Shown here piece by piece: positions 15,974-22,796 of a stretch of 23,452 bases of DNA. Source of the DNA: Thermoplasmata archaeon (GTDB lineage Archaea; Thermoplasmatota; Thermoplasmata; Thermoplasmatales; Thermoplasmataceae); the NCBI GenBank assembly GCA_021806345.1, contig JAJZXP010000089.1, positions 1-23,452 on the forward strand, written 5' to 3'. The position numbers and the translations under genes are program-made. Below the pieces are notes generated by a model, which was not told the DNA's origin, made no database searches, and was given only the letters and a program-made list of their open reading frames with translations. Position 1 is the stretch's first letter, and the number at the start of each line of letters is the position of its first letter.

Positions 15974-16384
15974 ATGAACTCAGTGGATAATCATACCAAA
16001 GAACAACGCAGTCATAATATGTCTATGATTAGGGGCAAAGGTACCAGACCGGAGCTCTTGATTCATAATGAGTTGCTTAAACACAAAGTCCAGCACAAGA
16101 TGTATCCAAAAATTCCCGGAAACCCTGACATAATTATAGGAGAGTTTGCTGTTTTTGTTAACGGATGTTTCTGGCATAAGTGTCCAAGTTGCTTTCGTAT
16201 GCCTAAAACAAATACGGAATACTGGGAAATGAAGATAAACAAGAACGCAGAGAGAGACAAAAAAAATATAGAGATATTGGAATTCAAAGGCTATATTGTC
16301 AAAACAGTCTGGGAACATGAAATTAAACAAGATGTCAGCAGAGTTGCAAAAAGAATATTAAATGGTTATTTCCCTGGACATTAG
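15974..16384 (+). CDS. Vsr-family endonuclease
   Basis: This 136-residue protein is a full-length Vsr-type nuclease: TRPELLIHNEL at 24-34, catalytic Asp52 in GNPDIII, VNGCFWHKCPSC at 62-73 with His68 and cysteines suited to structural zinc binding, and NAERDKKNIEILEFKGYIVKTVWE at 91-114 in two conserved blocks. In E. coli Vsr the enzyme nicks T-G mismatches left by deamination of methylated cytosine. Here the position of the E. coli His64 appears to be Asn63, as in Vsr-like proteins of restriction loci, so a restriction rather than repair role is possible. It is the only plus-strand gene of the block and its 3' end overlaps that of the convergent C5 methyltransferase gene by 27 bases. No ribosome site is evident; a TATA-like AAATTATTAAA lies about 20 bases upstream. 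Confidence 0.9.
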   Translation: MNSVDNHTKEQRSHNMSMIRGKGTRPELLIHNELLKHKVQHKMYPKIPGNPDIIIGEFAVFVNGCFWHKCPSCFRMPKTNTEYWEMKINKNAERDKKNIEILEFKGYIVKTVWEHEIKQDVSRVAKRILNGYFPGH

Positions 16385-17860
16385 ACTTTTCTGATATTCG
16401 GAATGCACTTTTCCAGTGAGCAACTGATCTATCTCAAAAACAGCTTCTGCTACTGCTTTTCCAAGAAGAGGCGGTACTGCATTGCCGATTATCTCCCTCT
16501 GTTGCGCATATGTACCTCTGAACTTAAACCAGTCAGGGAATGACTGAAGCCTTGCTCTTTCCCTGTTAGTGAGACGGCCCCTGGTTCTTTCATAATGATA
16601 CCCATGCGTTCCTCCTCCGCCGTTTGCAGTAATTGTATAAGCCGGCTTGAGAGGATGGATCCTTCTGTAAATCATGCTAATATTTTTGCCCTCAACTCTC
16701 CAGCATTCATGACCGTAAAGGAATTTATAGTTTTTATCTGGAGGGATAAAGTAAAGCCTCGATAAAACACGCGGATTGTCAATGGGAACTGCACAACTAA
16801 TGTCAGACTGATCTTTTATGCTACAAACCGGAACTCCGCTAAATTTAAGGAAATCTAGAACCTCTCTGTGTTCTTTCATTGCTTTCGAAAGAACCTCAAA
16901 AGAAAATTGAGTTGAATTTGCTTCACAGTAATTTTTATGTATTCCTTTTTTCAAAACCTCTGCATTTTCTTTAGTCCACATTTCAAGTTCTGGAATATTG
17001 TTTTTCATTTCATAGGAAAGCCACTCTTCCATTATGTTTCTGTATCTGTCCTCGAGAGCATCCAGAGGTTTACCTTCAAATACCTCTATGGATGTAAGGG
17101 GGTAGTTGCTAAAAGACAGCCCTTTCCCTTCTATCTTTGATGAGCATATCTTCTTGATTTTATTCGAAAGATACTCTGCCGAAAACCCAGACAAAGTTTC
17201 AAGAAGGTCTTTCCTCACACCGACAATTATCACTCTTTTCCTTTTCTGGGCTACACCTACAGCAGAAGCGTCCGCAATTCCCTGATAGGCGAGGAAATAT
17301 GCGGTACTGCTACCAGAAAATCCATTTCCTGCAATTCTTTCTATATCCTCAGCATGAAGGGATAGGTTACTAAAATCCTCTCTTATAATATCCCATGTAA
17401 TCCCTTTATTATCGGATATTATTCCTGGCACATTTTCAAAGACAAAGAATTTAGGTCTGAGATATATTAAAGCCTTTACAAAATAGGCGTATAGTCTTCC
17501 TCTTTCCGTGGATATACCGGCATTAGCGCGTTCGTTACCCCTTGCCATTGAGAAATCTTGACATGGAGGACCGCCGATAACAACATCTATGCTGGGAAAA
17601 AGGGATTGAAGCTGCCTAAAGTCTAGATTCTGTATGTCACCACTCATGAACAGAGGTTTCTTGACTGGGACTTCATGGAAATTTTTGACTTTTTTTGCTT
17701 CAAAATTTTGCGTGTATGTCTCTGCAGCTGCTACATTTATGTCGCTTGAGAACTTTATGCTAAAATGGTGGGACATGGCGAACCCCAGATCAAGTCCACC
17801 GCATCCTGAAAACAGAGATATTACATTAAGTCTACGGCTTCTATTATCCGGGTGGGTCAT
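16358..17860 (-). CDS. C5-cytosine DNA methyltransferase
   Basis: All key motifs of C5-cytosine methyltransferases are present in the 500-residue product: I, SLFSGCGGLDLGF (15-27); IV, GGPPCQDFS with catalytic Cys100; VI, ENVPG (142-146); VIII, QKRKR (205-209); and near the C-terminus RERARLQSFPDWF and GNAVPPLLGKAVAEA (IX-X). The long stretch between VIII and IX (about 220-400) holds the target-recognition region. It flips cytosine out and methylates carbon 5. I start it at ATG 17860; a TTG nine bases upstream is also in frame. It lies 42 bases after the Z1 gene in the same direction, so they form an operon, and it meets the Vsr gene tail to tail. A role as the self-marking methylase for the Z1/Vsr nucleases is inferred from known loci of this type. 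Confidence 0.93.
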   Translation of the reverse strand: MTHPDNRSRRLNVISLFSGCGGLDLGFAMSHHFSIKFSSDINVAAAETYTQNFEAKKVKNFHEVPVKKPLFMSGDIQNLDFRQLQSLFPSIDVVIGGPPCQDFSMARGNERANAGISTERGRLYAYFVKALIYLRPKFFVFENVPGIISDNKGITWDIIREDFSNLSLHAEDIERIAGNGFSGSSTAYFLAYQGIADASAVGVAQKRKRVIIVGVRKDLLETLSGFSAEYLSNKIKKICSSKIEGKGLSFSNYPLTSIEVFEGKPLDALEDRYRNIMEEWLSYEMKNNIPELEMWTKENAEVLKKGIHKNYCEANSTQFSFEVLSKAMKEHREVLDFLKFSGVPVCSIKDQSDISCAVPIDNPRVLSRLYFIPPDKNYKFLYGHECWRVEGKNISMIYRRIHPLKPAYTITANGGGGTHGYHYERTRGRLTNRERARLQSFPDWFKFRGTYAQQREIIGNAVPPLLGKAVAEAVFEIDQLLTGKVHSEYQKSLMSREITI

Positions 17861-17902
17861 ATTTACCAATCCATTCTTTGCTTAAAAATCTGCTGCTCAT
17901 TC

Positions 17903-19891
17903 CTACTCTTCTCCCACATCGGAAATAGGCTCTGTATCTGCGAAGTAATAAGCATTTGAGCCCTTGGGCAACCTAAGTACTGGTATCCATGCGATTTCGC
18001 CATTCCATTCCTTTCCTCCAGATGTTCTGTACATGAATATTATCGGCCCATCATCTTTCCAGATCATGTTTTCCTTCTGCCCGGAAAGAACTGCACGATA
18101 ATTCCTTTTAAGCTCTCTGTCTCTGCGCACTATAATATAGATCCTATTGCCTTTTCCCCTCATGTATTCAAGCACCTGTTTTACAGCGTCCTTTTTCCAT
18201 CTCTGTTCTGGTCGGTCAGTGTCTGTCAGCTCTATAAGTTTAAGTGCCAGTTCAAGCGTTATTTCTTCAGGTTCTTCTTTGCTTTCTGTGTTCTTAAGAA
18301 GATCATCTATTTTTTCGACATTTGAGGATTTTGCATGATACAAGAAGTATGTTTTTCCAGGGAAATACTTAACGATGCTTTCCCGAGGTATGACTTGCGT
18401 TCTGGTTGGTTGCAGTCCACGTGTTTTAGGATGGGGAAGAAGCACTGGAGGATTCGTTTTATAATCACCACTATTTAGATATTCCCACTGTTCTTCATCG
18501 GAGTTATAGACATCATACAAACTGTCGAATACTTTTCCAGTAGAAAAAATTCTGATGATATCCAAGATTTGTTCCCTATATCCATATACTCTGGAGTGCT
18601 GAAGTATAGTGTCAACCTTGGGGGCGCCTGAGACCCTAGCATAATAAAACACAGTTAGGTTCTTCACTGTTAGGCCCCTGCTTATCCTATTACCTCCGAT
18701 CAGGATATTGTAAAAGGCATCATAACTTGGATCATCTTTTCCCCTTTGTGATGTTATTCTCTGCGGCCTGCTTTGATCAATGTAAACTCTCACTGTATCA
18801 ATAGCTTCATTAAAAGATACATTGTTACCCCCGCTTATAGTACTCCGAATGTCCTCAAAAGCTTCTTCAAGAATTTTGTTTATTTTTTCATTCTGTAAGT
18901 CTCCGTGTAAAACTCTTGATATATAGTCTTTAGCTTTTATGGTTAGATTGTAGAGTCTGTTGTTTACCTTCATGCTTGCACTTATATGGATAAGCATGGA
19001 GAAATTTGATTGATCTGGCGAAGACAAGTTTTTCATCGCACCACCTATCAAGAAAACACAGAGTGCTCTGTAAATGCTTTCCGGAGCATCTTCAGGTTCC
19101 TCACTTCTCTTAATTATTGCATCAATATCTAAATCAGGGACAAGCCTGTGGTGTTCACGGCTGATTAATTCATTTTCCAGATCATATAGCCTGTTACCCC
19201 CCACATATCCTATGCCCGGTGGTATCTGTATTATAAAACTTGGGTACCTTTCATCATCTGGTTTCTGCAGAATATTTGCCTGAGGAGTTGCAGTAATTTC
19301 AACAAATTTGGTATCCGGAACTATAGATCTGAGAGTCTCGATCAAATGGTATACTTCGCTTTCCTCCTTCTGGTTTTGTTTGGAGTTCAGGCTTCCGAAG
19401 TCAGCCTCATCATCAAAAATGACCGCCTGAATATCCTCTATTTTAAGTCTATTAAGAAAACGGTTTAGATTCCTAAGATTGTTAGGATTTTTCGTACATA
19501 TTATTACTGCACCGCTGTGCTTCAGTTTGGTAATAAAGCTTTCCTGACTTTCATTGCCATTCGAAATATCATTATAGCCCACTATGGCTATGGTTTTGAG
19601 ACCGGCTGTTATTCGAGACAAAGTTTGCTTGTAAAGCGATTTATTGTCTGATGTAAGCACTATGAACAGTTTAAACTGCCCGCTGTCGATAAGCCTTGCA
19701 ATGCACATAATGGTACTATTAGTCTTACCGCTCTGCACTTTTCCGTATAAGAGGCCAGACCTGTTCTCCGGACTCTGTAGTTTTTCTAAAAGACGCTCCG
19801 CAACTTCCTTCATACTTGCAATTCCTTCGTTTGGGATATGTTCCGTATCCCTCAATATTTTCTCAAATCGTTCTTCATTGCTCTCATTCAT
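17903..19891 (-). CDS. Z1-domain helicase-like ATPase
   Basis: The 662-residue protein carries superfamily II-type motifs: Walker A GKVQSGKT at 50-57, Walker B VIFDDEADF at 157-165, and motif III TATPQ at 200-204. The Z1-domain hallmark GGNRISRGLTVKNLTVFYYA follows at 399-418, then VDTILQHSRVYGYRE. Z1 proteins occur in restriction-modification loci with GHKL/MORC ATPases, Vsr nucleases and methyltransferases, probably as ATP-driven DNA translocases. The ATG at 19891 has a GAGGG ribosome site eight bases upstream. The gene lies between a 53-residue small gene and the C5 methyltransferase, all on the minus strand. Length and motifs look intact. Confidence 0.92.
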   Translation of the reverse strand: MNESNEERFEKILRDTEHIPNEGIASMKEVAERLLEKLQSPENRSGLLYGKVQSGKTNSTIMCIARLIDSGQFKLFIVLTSDNKSLYKQTLSRITAGLKTIAIVGYNDISNGNESQESFITKLKHSGAVIICTKNPNNLRNLNRFLNRLKIEDIQAVIFDDEADFGSLNSKQNQKEESEVYHLIETLRSIVPDTKFVEITATPQANILQKPDDERYPSFIIQIPPGIGYVGGNRLYDLENELISREHHRLVPDLDIDAIIKRSEEPEDAPESIYRALCVFLIGGAMKNLSSPDQSNFSMLIHISASMKVNNRLYNLTIKAKDYISRVLHGDLQNEKINKILEEAFEDIRSTISGGNNVSFNEAIDTVRVYIDQSRPQRITSQRGKDDPSYDAFYNILIGGNRISRGLTVKNLTVFYYARVSGAPKVDTILQHSRVYGYREQILDIIRIFSTGKVFDSLYDVYNSDEEQWEYLNSGDYKTNPPVLLPHPKTRGLQPTRTQVIPRESIVKYFPGKTYFLYHAKSSNVEKIDDLLKNTESKEEPEEITLELALKLIELTDTDRPEQRWKKDAVKQVLEYMRGKGNRIYIIVRRDRELKRNYRAVLSGQKENMIWKDDGPIIFMYRTSGGKEWNGEIAWIPVLRLPKGSNAYYFADTEPISDVGEE

Positions 19892-19931
19892 TTCTTTTCC
19901 CTCATATCTCTATTCTATCTTCACCCAGTAG

Positions 19932-20093
19932 TTACAGTAGAGGTGGACCAACTATTTTTCCCATAAAAGAGATGTTCCCAAAAATGTTTACAGGCGATTC
20001 TTGGATAATTTCGTATTGCCATACTAGTTCTAATTTAATTTTTGGACCAAAATAAGATTCATTTACAGATATAGATTCTAAACTTAATTTCAA
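19932..20093 (-). CDS. Small beta-rich protein, 53 residues, TTG start
   Basis: After the stop of the winged-helix gene, the minus strand has AAAGGAGGGGCATAAGATTTG: a strong GGAGG ribosome site about ten bases before TTG at 20093. The frame encodes 53 residues alternating hydrophobic and polar as in beta strands (LSLESISVNESYFGPKI, then LELVWQYEIIQESPVNIFG). It stops 40 bases before the Z1 start. It is unrecognised. It is in the same frame as the upstream gene, so stop readthrough could instead create a C-terminal extension of the regulator, but the ribosome site argues for a separate gene. Position suggests a small subunit of the Z1 system. Confidence 0.55.
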   Translation of the reverse strand: MKLSLESISVNESYFGPKIKLELVWQYEIIQESPVNIFGNISFMGKIVGPPLL

Positions 20094-20096
20094 ATC

Positions 20097-20624
20097 TTAT
20101 GCCCCTCCTTTCAAAATATCTTCAATTTCTGTCAGCTTCTGAGCAATAAGTTTTCCTTTTTCCTTAAGCGATATCTTTGTTTCAAGTGGGAATTTGGAGT
20201 TGACAATTGTAACCTCAGCGATCCCTGAAGCCTTTAGCTCTTCAATATATGAATATGCTCCAGAAAACTCGTTCCTAAGGTCCGATATCTTGCATTCACT
20301 ATTTTCATTTACGAAAAGAATCAGTTTGAAAATGTCAGGCAGTTGAAGATTCTTTGTTCTTTCTTCTCTTCCTAGATTTTTAATCTGCTCAGCAGCTACA
20401 ATACCCTTCGGAGTTAGGGAGATGTAATAAGTTATCCTCACTACTTTTTCTTCACGTATGCTGATATACCCGCCATTTCTGAGTTCTTCTAAGTGTTTAT
20501 TTAAGGAGTAGCTGTTGGGGACAACTGGCTTAAGTGCGGTTTTATAAACTTCTGTACCTAACTGGTACAGCTTCAATAGTATCTTCTGTGACCTCTCCGA
20601 AAGTGTCTTATCCTGAGTAATCAA
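20097..20624 (-). CDS. Winged-helix regulator, 175 residues
   Basis: The product looks like two winged-helix domains in tandem. Residues 8-85 have helices SQKILLKLYQLG and SYSLNKHLEELRNGGYI, followed by a strand wing RITYYISLTPKG. Residues 92-165 repeat the pattern (ISDLRNEFSGAYSYIEELKASG, then a wing). It heads the Z1 operon and is divergent from the ribbon-helix-helix gene at 20724, so it probably controls one or both. The start is TTG 20624; a nearby ATG at 20634 is out of frame. A TATA-like CATAATAAAG near 20650-20660 would put the transcript start close to this TTG. A self-regulating repressor of the restriction operon is the likely role, inferred. Confidence 0.75.
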   Translation of the reverse strand: MITQDKTLSERSQKILLKLYQLGTEVYKTALKPVVPNSYSLNKHLEELRNGGYISIREEKVVRITYYISLTPKGIVAAEQIKNLGREERTKNLQLPDIFKLILFVNENSECKISDLRNEFSGAYSYIEELKASGIAEVTIVNSKFPLETKISLKEKGKLIAQKLTEIEDILKGGA

Positions 20625-20682
20625 TATAAAACATTAGACCCATTCCCTTTATTATGTCATGTATGATTACGATATACACAAC

Positions 20683-20713
20683 GTAAAAGGTATTTTATAC
20701 TTCTACGTTTTAC
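20683..20713. promoter_or_regulatory. Inverted-repeat operator spanning the TATA box of the small-gene operon
   Basis: GTAAAAGGTA at 20683-20692 and TACGTTTTAC at 20704-20713 are inverted copies matching at 9 of 10 positions. The 11-base spacer contains TTTTATAC, the TATA box about 25 bases upstream of ATG 20724. A dimer bound to both arms would block the promoter. The adjacent ribbon-helix-helix-like protein (20724-20897) or the winged-helix protein (20097-20624) are the candidate ligands. Confidence 0.5.
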
Positions 20714-20723
20714 ACTATGTAGT

Positions 20724-20897
20724 ATGTATGAACCTCAAGAGTATGTAACCGTCAAAATATCAAAAAAAGCCCACTCAGTTTTGAATAAATTGAGGCATGA
20801 ATTGTATCTGGACACTTACCCACAGGTTGTCGATAGACTTATTGAGGAACATATAAAGAACAAAGGAGACTCTTTAAAATGGAACATAAAAAAATGA
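20724..20897 (+). CDS. Ribbon-helix-helix-like protein, 57 residues
   Basis: The short product has the pattern of ribbon-helix-helix DNA-binding proteins: a strand YVTVKISKKA, helix HSVLNKLRHELYL, and second helix YPQVVDRLIEEHIKNKG. It is probably a dimeric repressor of its own operon, since an inverted repeat overlaps its promoter. The message would be leaderless, with the TATA box TTTTATAC about 25 bases upstream. It overlaps the next gene by 19 bases. It is the first of ten consecutive overlapping small genes ending in an integrase, a usual position for an element regulator. Confidence 0.65.
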   Translation: MYEPQEYVTVKISKKAHSVLNKLRHELYLDTYPQVVDRLIEEHIKNKGDSLKWNIKK

Positions 20898-21160
20898 GTG
20901 AGTTGACTAGGCTCACATGGATATTTCCTTTGAAGGCATTGAATTTTTGGAATGTCAGGAAGGAAAGAACAAGAATGGAACTGTATCAAAAGCTGACGGA
21001 TGCTGATCTTACCCTTAAGAGTCTTCTACTGGAAAAGAAGATCAGGCCGGACTCTGATTCTCTGGAGAGATGGATCAGGATACAGGCAAAGCTTGTTGAC
21101 TATTATGGCCACAAATATGAGAAAGCGTCCAGAAAGATAGTGAAAGAGGTGTTTCAATGA
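20879..21160 (+). CDS. Hypothetical helical protein, 93 residues
   Basis: No family recognised. The protein is basic and helical: residues 8-25 (LTRLTWIFPLKALNFWNVRK) contain several tryptophans and hydrophobic residues, followed by helices ELYQKLTDADLTLKSLL and LERWIRIQAKLVDYYGHKYE. Its ATG lies inside the upstream gene (19-base overlap) and its stop overlaps the next start in an ATGA, so translation is coupled on both sides. A role in element maintenance is inferred from position only. Confidence 0.6.
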   Translation: MEHKKMSELTRLTWIFPLKALNFWNVRKERTRMELYQKLTDADLTLKSLLLEKKIRPDSDSLERWIRIQAKLVDYYGHKYEKASRKIVKEVFQ

Positions 21161-21540
21161 ACTGCTCAATATGTGGAAAGGAAATCACAACATCCCTATA
21201 CGTGAATAGAGGAATATGCCCATTATGTTATGCAAAACTAAAAAGGGACGAGAATAAAGAGAACCCATTACCGGGCGAGATAGTTCTTACAACCGACATG
21301 GGAGGAGAAATAGCGGAACTCATTAAAGAGACTGCTTTGAAAAGCTATAAATGCCTTGGTCTCCCAAAAGGTCATATTGAGATCGTCGGGGCATGGCATG
21401 GTTATCCCCATGATGGTGGAATTTCAGATAAGGATGGAAAGAAATGGTGGCCATATCAGAAATGCTCTCAGTCCAATTATGAAATGGCCTACTGGAAGGT
21501 CAAAAACAGAATAGTCGAAATAAAGGAGGTCACAGCATGA
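21157..21540 (+). CDS. Zinc-ribbon protein, 127 residues
   Basis: The N-terminus has two Cys pairs, CSIC (3-6) and CPLC (21-24), forming a probable zinc ribbon or knuckle. The rest is a small alpha/beta domain with no recognised family. Aromatic and Gly-rich segments occur around 80-100 (GAWHGYPHDGG, then KKWWPYQKC). The gene starts in an ATGA overlap with the preceding gene and ends in another with the next. DNA- or protein-binding through the zinc site is plausible; function unknown. Confidence 0.65.
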   Translation: MNCSICGKEITTSLYVNRGICPLCYAKLKRDENKENPLPGEIVLTTDMGGEIAELIKETALKSYKCLGLPKGHIEIVGAWHGYPHDGGISDKDGKKWWPYQKCSQSNYEMAYWKVKNRIVEIKEVTA

Positions 21541-21755
21541 TGTATGACGATCATGGTAACCTGATTCTTCCCAAGGGGGCAATAGAGAATTTTATGGAAG
21601 AAATGAAGAAGATGAAGCACCCTGGAAGGAAGAAGACTGGTGTTATGGTAACCTGCAACAAGTGCGGCCACACATGGGAAAGAATGACCAGGAAGGCCGG
21701 TACAGTCAGATGCCATCCCTGCAAGAACAGGATAGAACTGGAGGCTCTGGAATGA
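21537..21755 (+). CDS. Small zinc-ribbon protein, 72 residues
   Basis: The C-terminal half is a compact zinc ribbon: CNKCGHTW (40-47) and, about 15 residues later, CHPCKN. The N-terminal half is helical (GAIENFMEEMKKM), then a basic PGRKKTG segment. An AAAGGAGG ribosome site lies just upstream within the preceding gene, and both ends overlap neighbours by four bases. Such mini-ribbons in archaeal plasmids and viruses are usually nucleic-acid-binding; the target is unknown. Confidence 0.65.
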   Translation: MMYDDHGNLILPKGAIENFMEEMKKMKHPGRKKTGVMVTCNKCGHTWERMTRKAGTVRCHPCKNRIELEALE

Positions 21756-21913
21756 ACATGCAGGAAGCCATCCAGATCGCAAAGAGAGAGATGGGTATGA
21801 CTGAAATACCGTCCCTTGCATCTGAAAAAAGGGCACAATTTGCGAAGTTAGTGTACGAGATATGCCAGAGGGGTAAGAACCCTGTAAAAATAACAAAACT
21901 GGAGGAATTTTAA
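21752..21913 (+). CDS. Hypothetical protein, 53 residues
   Basis: The translation starts MNMQEAIQIAKREMGMTEIP and is helical throughout, ending KNPVKITKLEEF. Its ATG overlaps the stop of the zinc-ribbon gene (ATGA) and its TAA shares a base with the next ATG. The frame is open further upstream, but that region lies inside the zinc-ribbon gene, so the coupled ATG is the likely start. No family recognised. Confidence 0.55.
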   Translation: MNMQEAIQIAKREMGMTEIPSLASEKRAQFAKLVYEICQRGKNPVKITKLEEF

Positions 21914-22011
21914 TGGAAATGAAAAACAGGAATATACAGAGAGATACAATGGAATTGCAGATTGGCCCATTCTTCATGGTATTGCCCATTTCAATGGAGG
22001 ATACGCTATGA
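21913..22011 (+). CDS. Micro-protein, 32 residues
   Basis: A 32-residue frame (MEMKNRNIQRDTMELQIGPF...) fits exactly between its neighbours, starting in a TAATG junction and ending in an ATGA. A GGAGG site sits at the end of the preceding gene. The precise junctions support real translation, but the product is too short to classify; it may serve mainly to couple translation to the next gene. Confidence 0.4.
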   Translation: MEMKNRNIQRDTMELQIGPFFMVLPISMEDTL

Positions 22012-22331
22012 AAGATCATGTTACAAAATACAAATACACAGTTTCCGTGTTTTTCCTCAGGGTAAAAGATCCATCTGATAAGGACAGATATATACACAAA
22101 TGCAAGGTGTGCAGGCTGTTGTTTAGGTCTGCTCCGGACGCCAAGGATCACTTTGGAACTGCCCATCTCGATGAATTGCAGAGGGTAGCTGAAATGGGAT
22201 ACATAGAGTCCAGGGTTATCATGATCCATGAACCAAGACCGGTTTACAATGCCCTGATATCAATCAGGAAACACAGGGATGAGATCCTGAGGAAGATAGA
22301 TCGTGATGATCTTCTGGAGGTGCTCAAATGA
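22008..22331 (+). CDS. C2H2 zinc-finger protein, 107 residues
   Basis: One C2H2-type finger is visible: HKCKVCRLLF, then DAKDHFGTAH (C-x2-C, about 11 residues, H-x4-H), near residues 30-53. An N-terminal strand region precedes it. Helices follow, including a charged C-terminal one (SIRKHRDEILRKIDRDDLL). C2H2 fingers are frequent in archaeal viruses and plasmids as DNA-binding regulators. It is coupled by ATGA overlaps to genes on both sides. Confidence 0.7.
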   Translation: MKDHVTKYKYTVSVFFLRVKDPSDKDRYIHKCKVCRLLFRSAPDAKDHFGTAHLDELQRVAEMGYIESRVIMIHEPRPVYNALISIRKHRDEILRKIDRDDLLEVLK

Positions 22332-22426
22332 GCACCGATATATTGAAACTTTTAAAAATCGTAAGAAGAGAACAGCCGCAGACAAGGCTTGATTCATTCA
22401 GTGAAAATGAAGAGGAGAGAAAATAG
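22328..22426 (+). CDS. Micro-protein, 32 residues
   Basis: The frame MSTDILKLLKIVRREQPQTR and a charged tail (ENEEERK) occupies the space between the zinc-finger gene, whose stop it overlaps by ATGA, and the next ATG one base after its TAG. Its 3' end contains the GAGGAG ribosome site of the following gene. Real translation is likely from the exact packing; the function is unknown. Confidence 0.4.
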   Translation: MSTDILKLLKIVRREQPQTRLDSFSENEEERK

Positions 22427-22427
22427 C

Positions 22428-22796
22428 ATGGATAATTTTGAGAAATATATAAGGGAAATGGTTGCAAGAATGGAGATCGTGAACGACATAGTCGAGGAGG
22501 CCGGGAACCTGAACGGAGAGGCAACAAAGCTCCTCATGATGAGGGCAGTAGAGCCTTTCGGTTTGTGGAAGTCAGGACAATCCAATCCGGAATCCAATAC
22601 CATAAGAACGGGTGATAACCAGGGACTTATGGAACTGGTTTCCAGGTACGGACTAACAGTGGATGGTGCAAAGATAAAGATGGCTAAAAAGGTGGAAGAT
22701 TTCAAAACACTCTGCAATGCAATGGAAAAGCATGGATACGAGTACATGAAAGGAAAGAGCATGTTTTTGCCTAAATGGGAGGGAATAAAGCAATGA
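22428..22796 (+). CDS. Hypothetical protein, 122 residues
   Basis: No family recognised. The first half is helical and acidic (MDNFEKYIREMVARMEIVND). The middle has a Gly/Asn/Ser-rich linker (GQSNPESNTIRTGDNQG), and the second half reads as a small helix-turn-helix-like unit: LMELVSRYGLTVDGAKIKM, then a C-terminal helix. I choose ATG 22428 because GAGGAG lies about ten bases upstream; an open-frame start 39 bases earlier lies inside the preceding micro-gene. Its stop overlaps the integrase start by ATGA. Confidence 0.6.
   Translation: MDNFEKYIREMVARMEIVNDIVEEAGNLNGEATKLLMMRAVEPFGLWKSGQSNPESNTIRTGDNQGLMELVSRYGLTVDGAKIKMAKKVEDFKTLCNAMEKHGYEYMKGKSMFLPKWEGIKQ

Noticed and set aside
21489..22229. 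246-codon minus-strand open frame.
   Set aside because: It lies opposite five precisely coupled plus-strand genes with zinc motifs, and its Ser/Leu/Phe/His-rich composition is typical of antisense reading.
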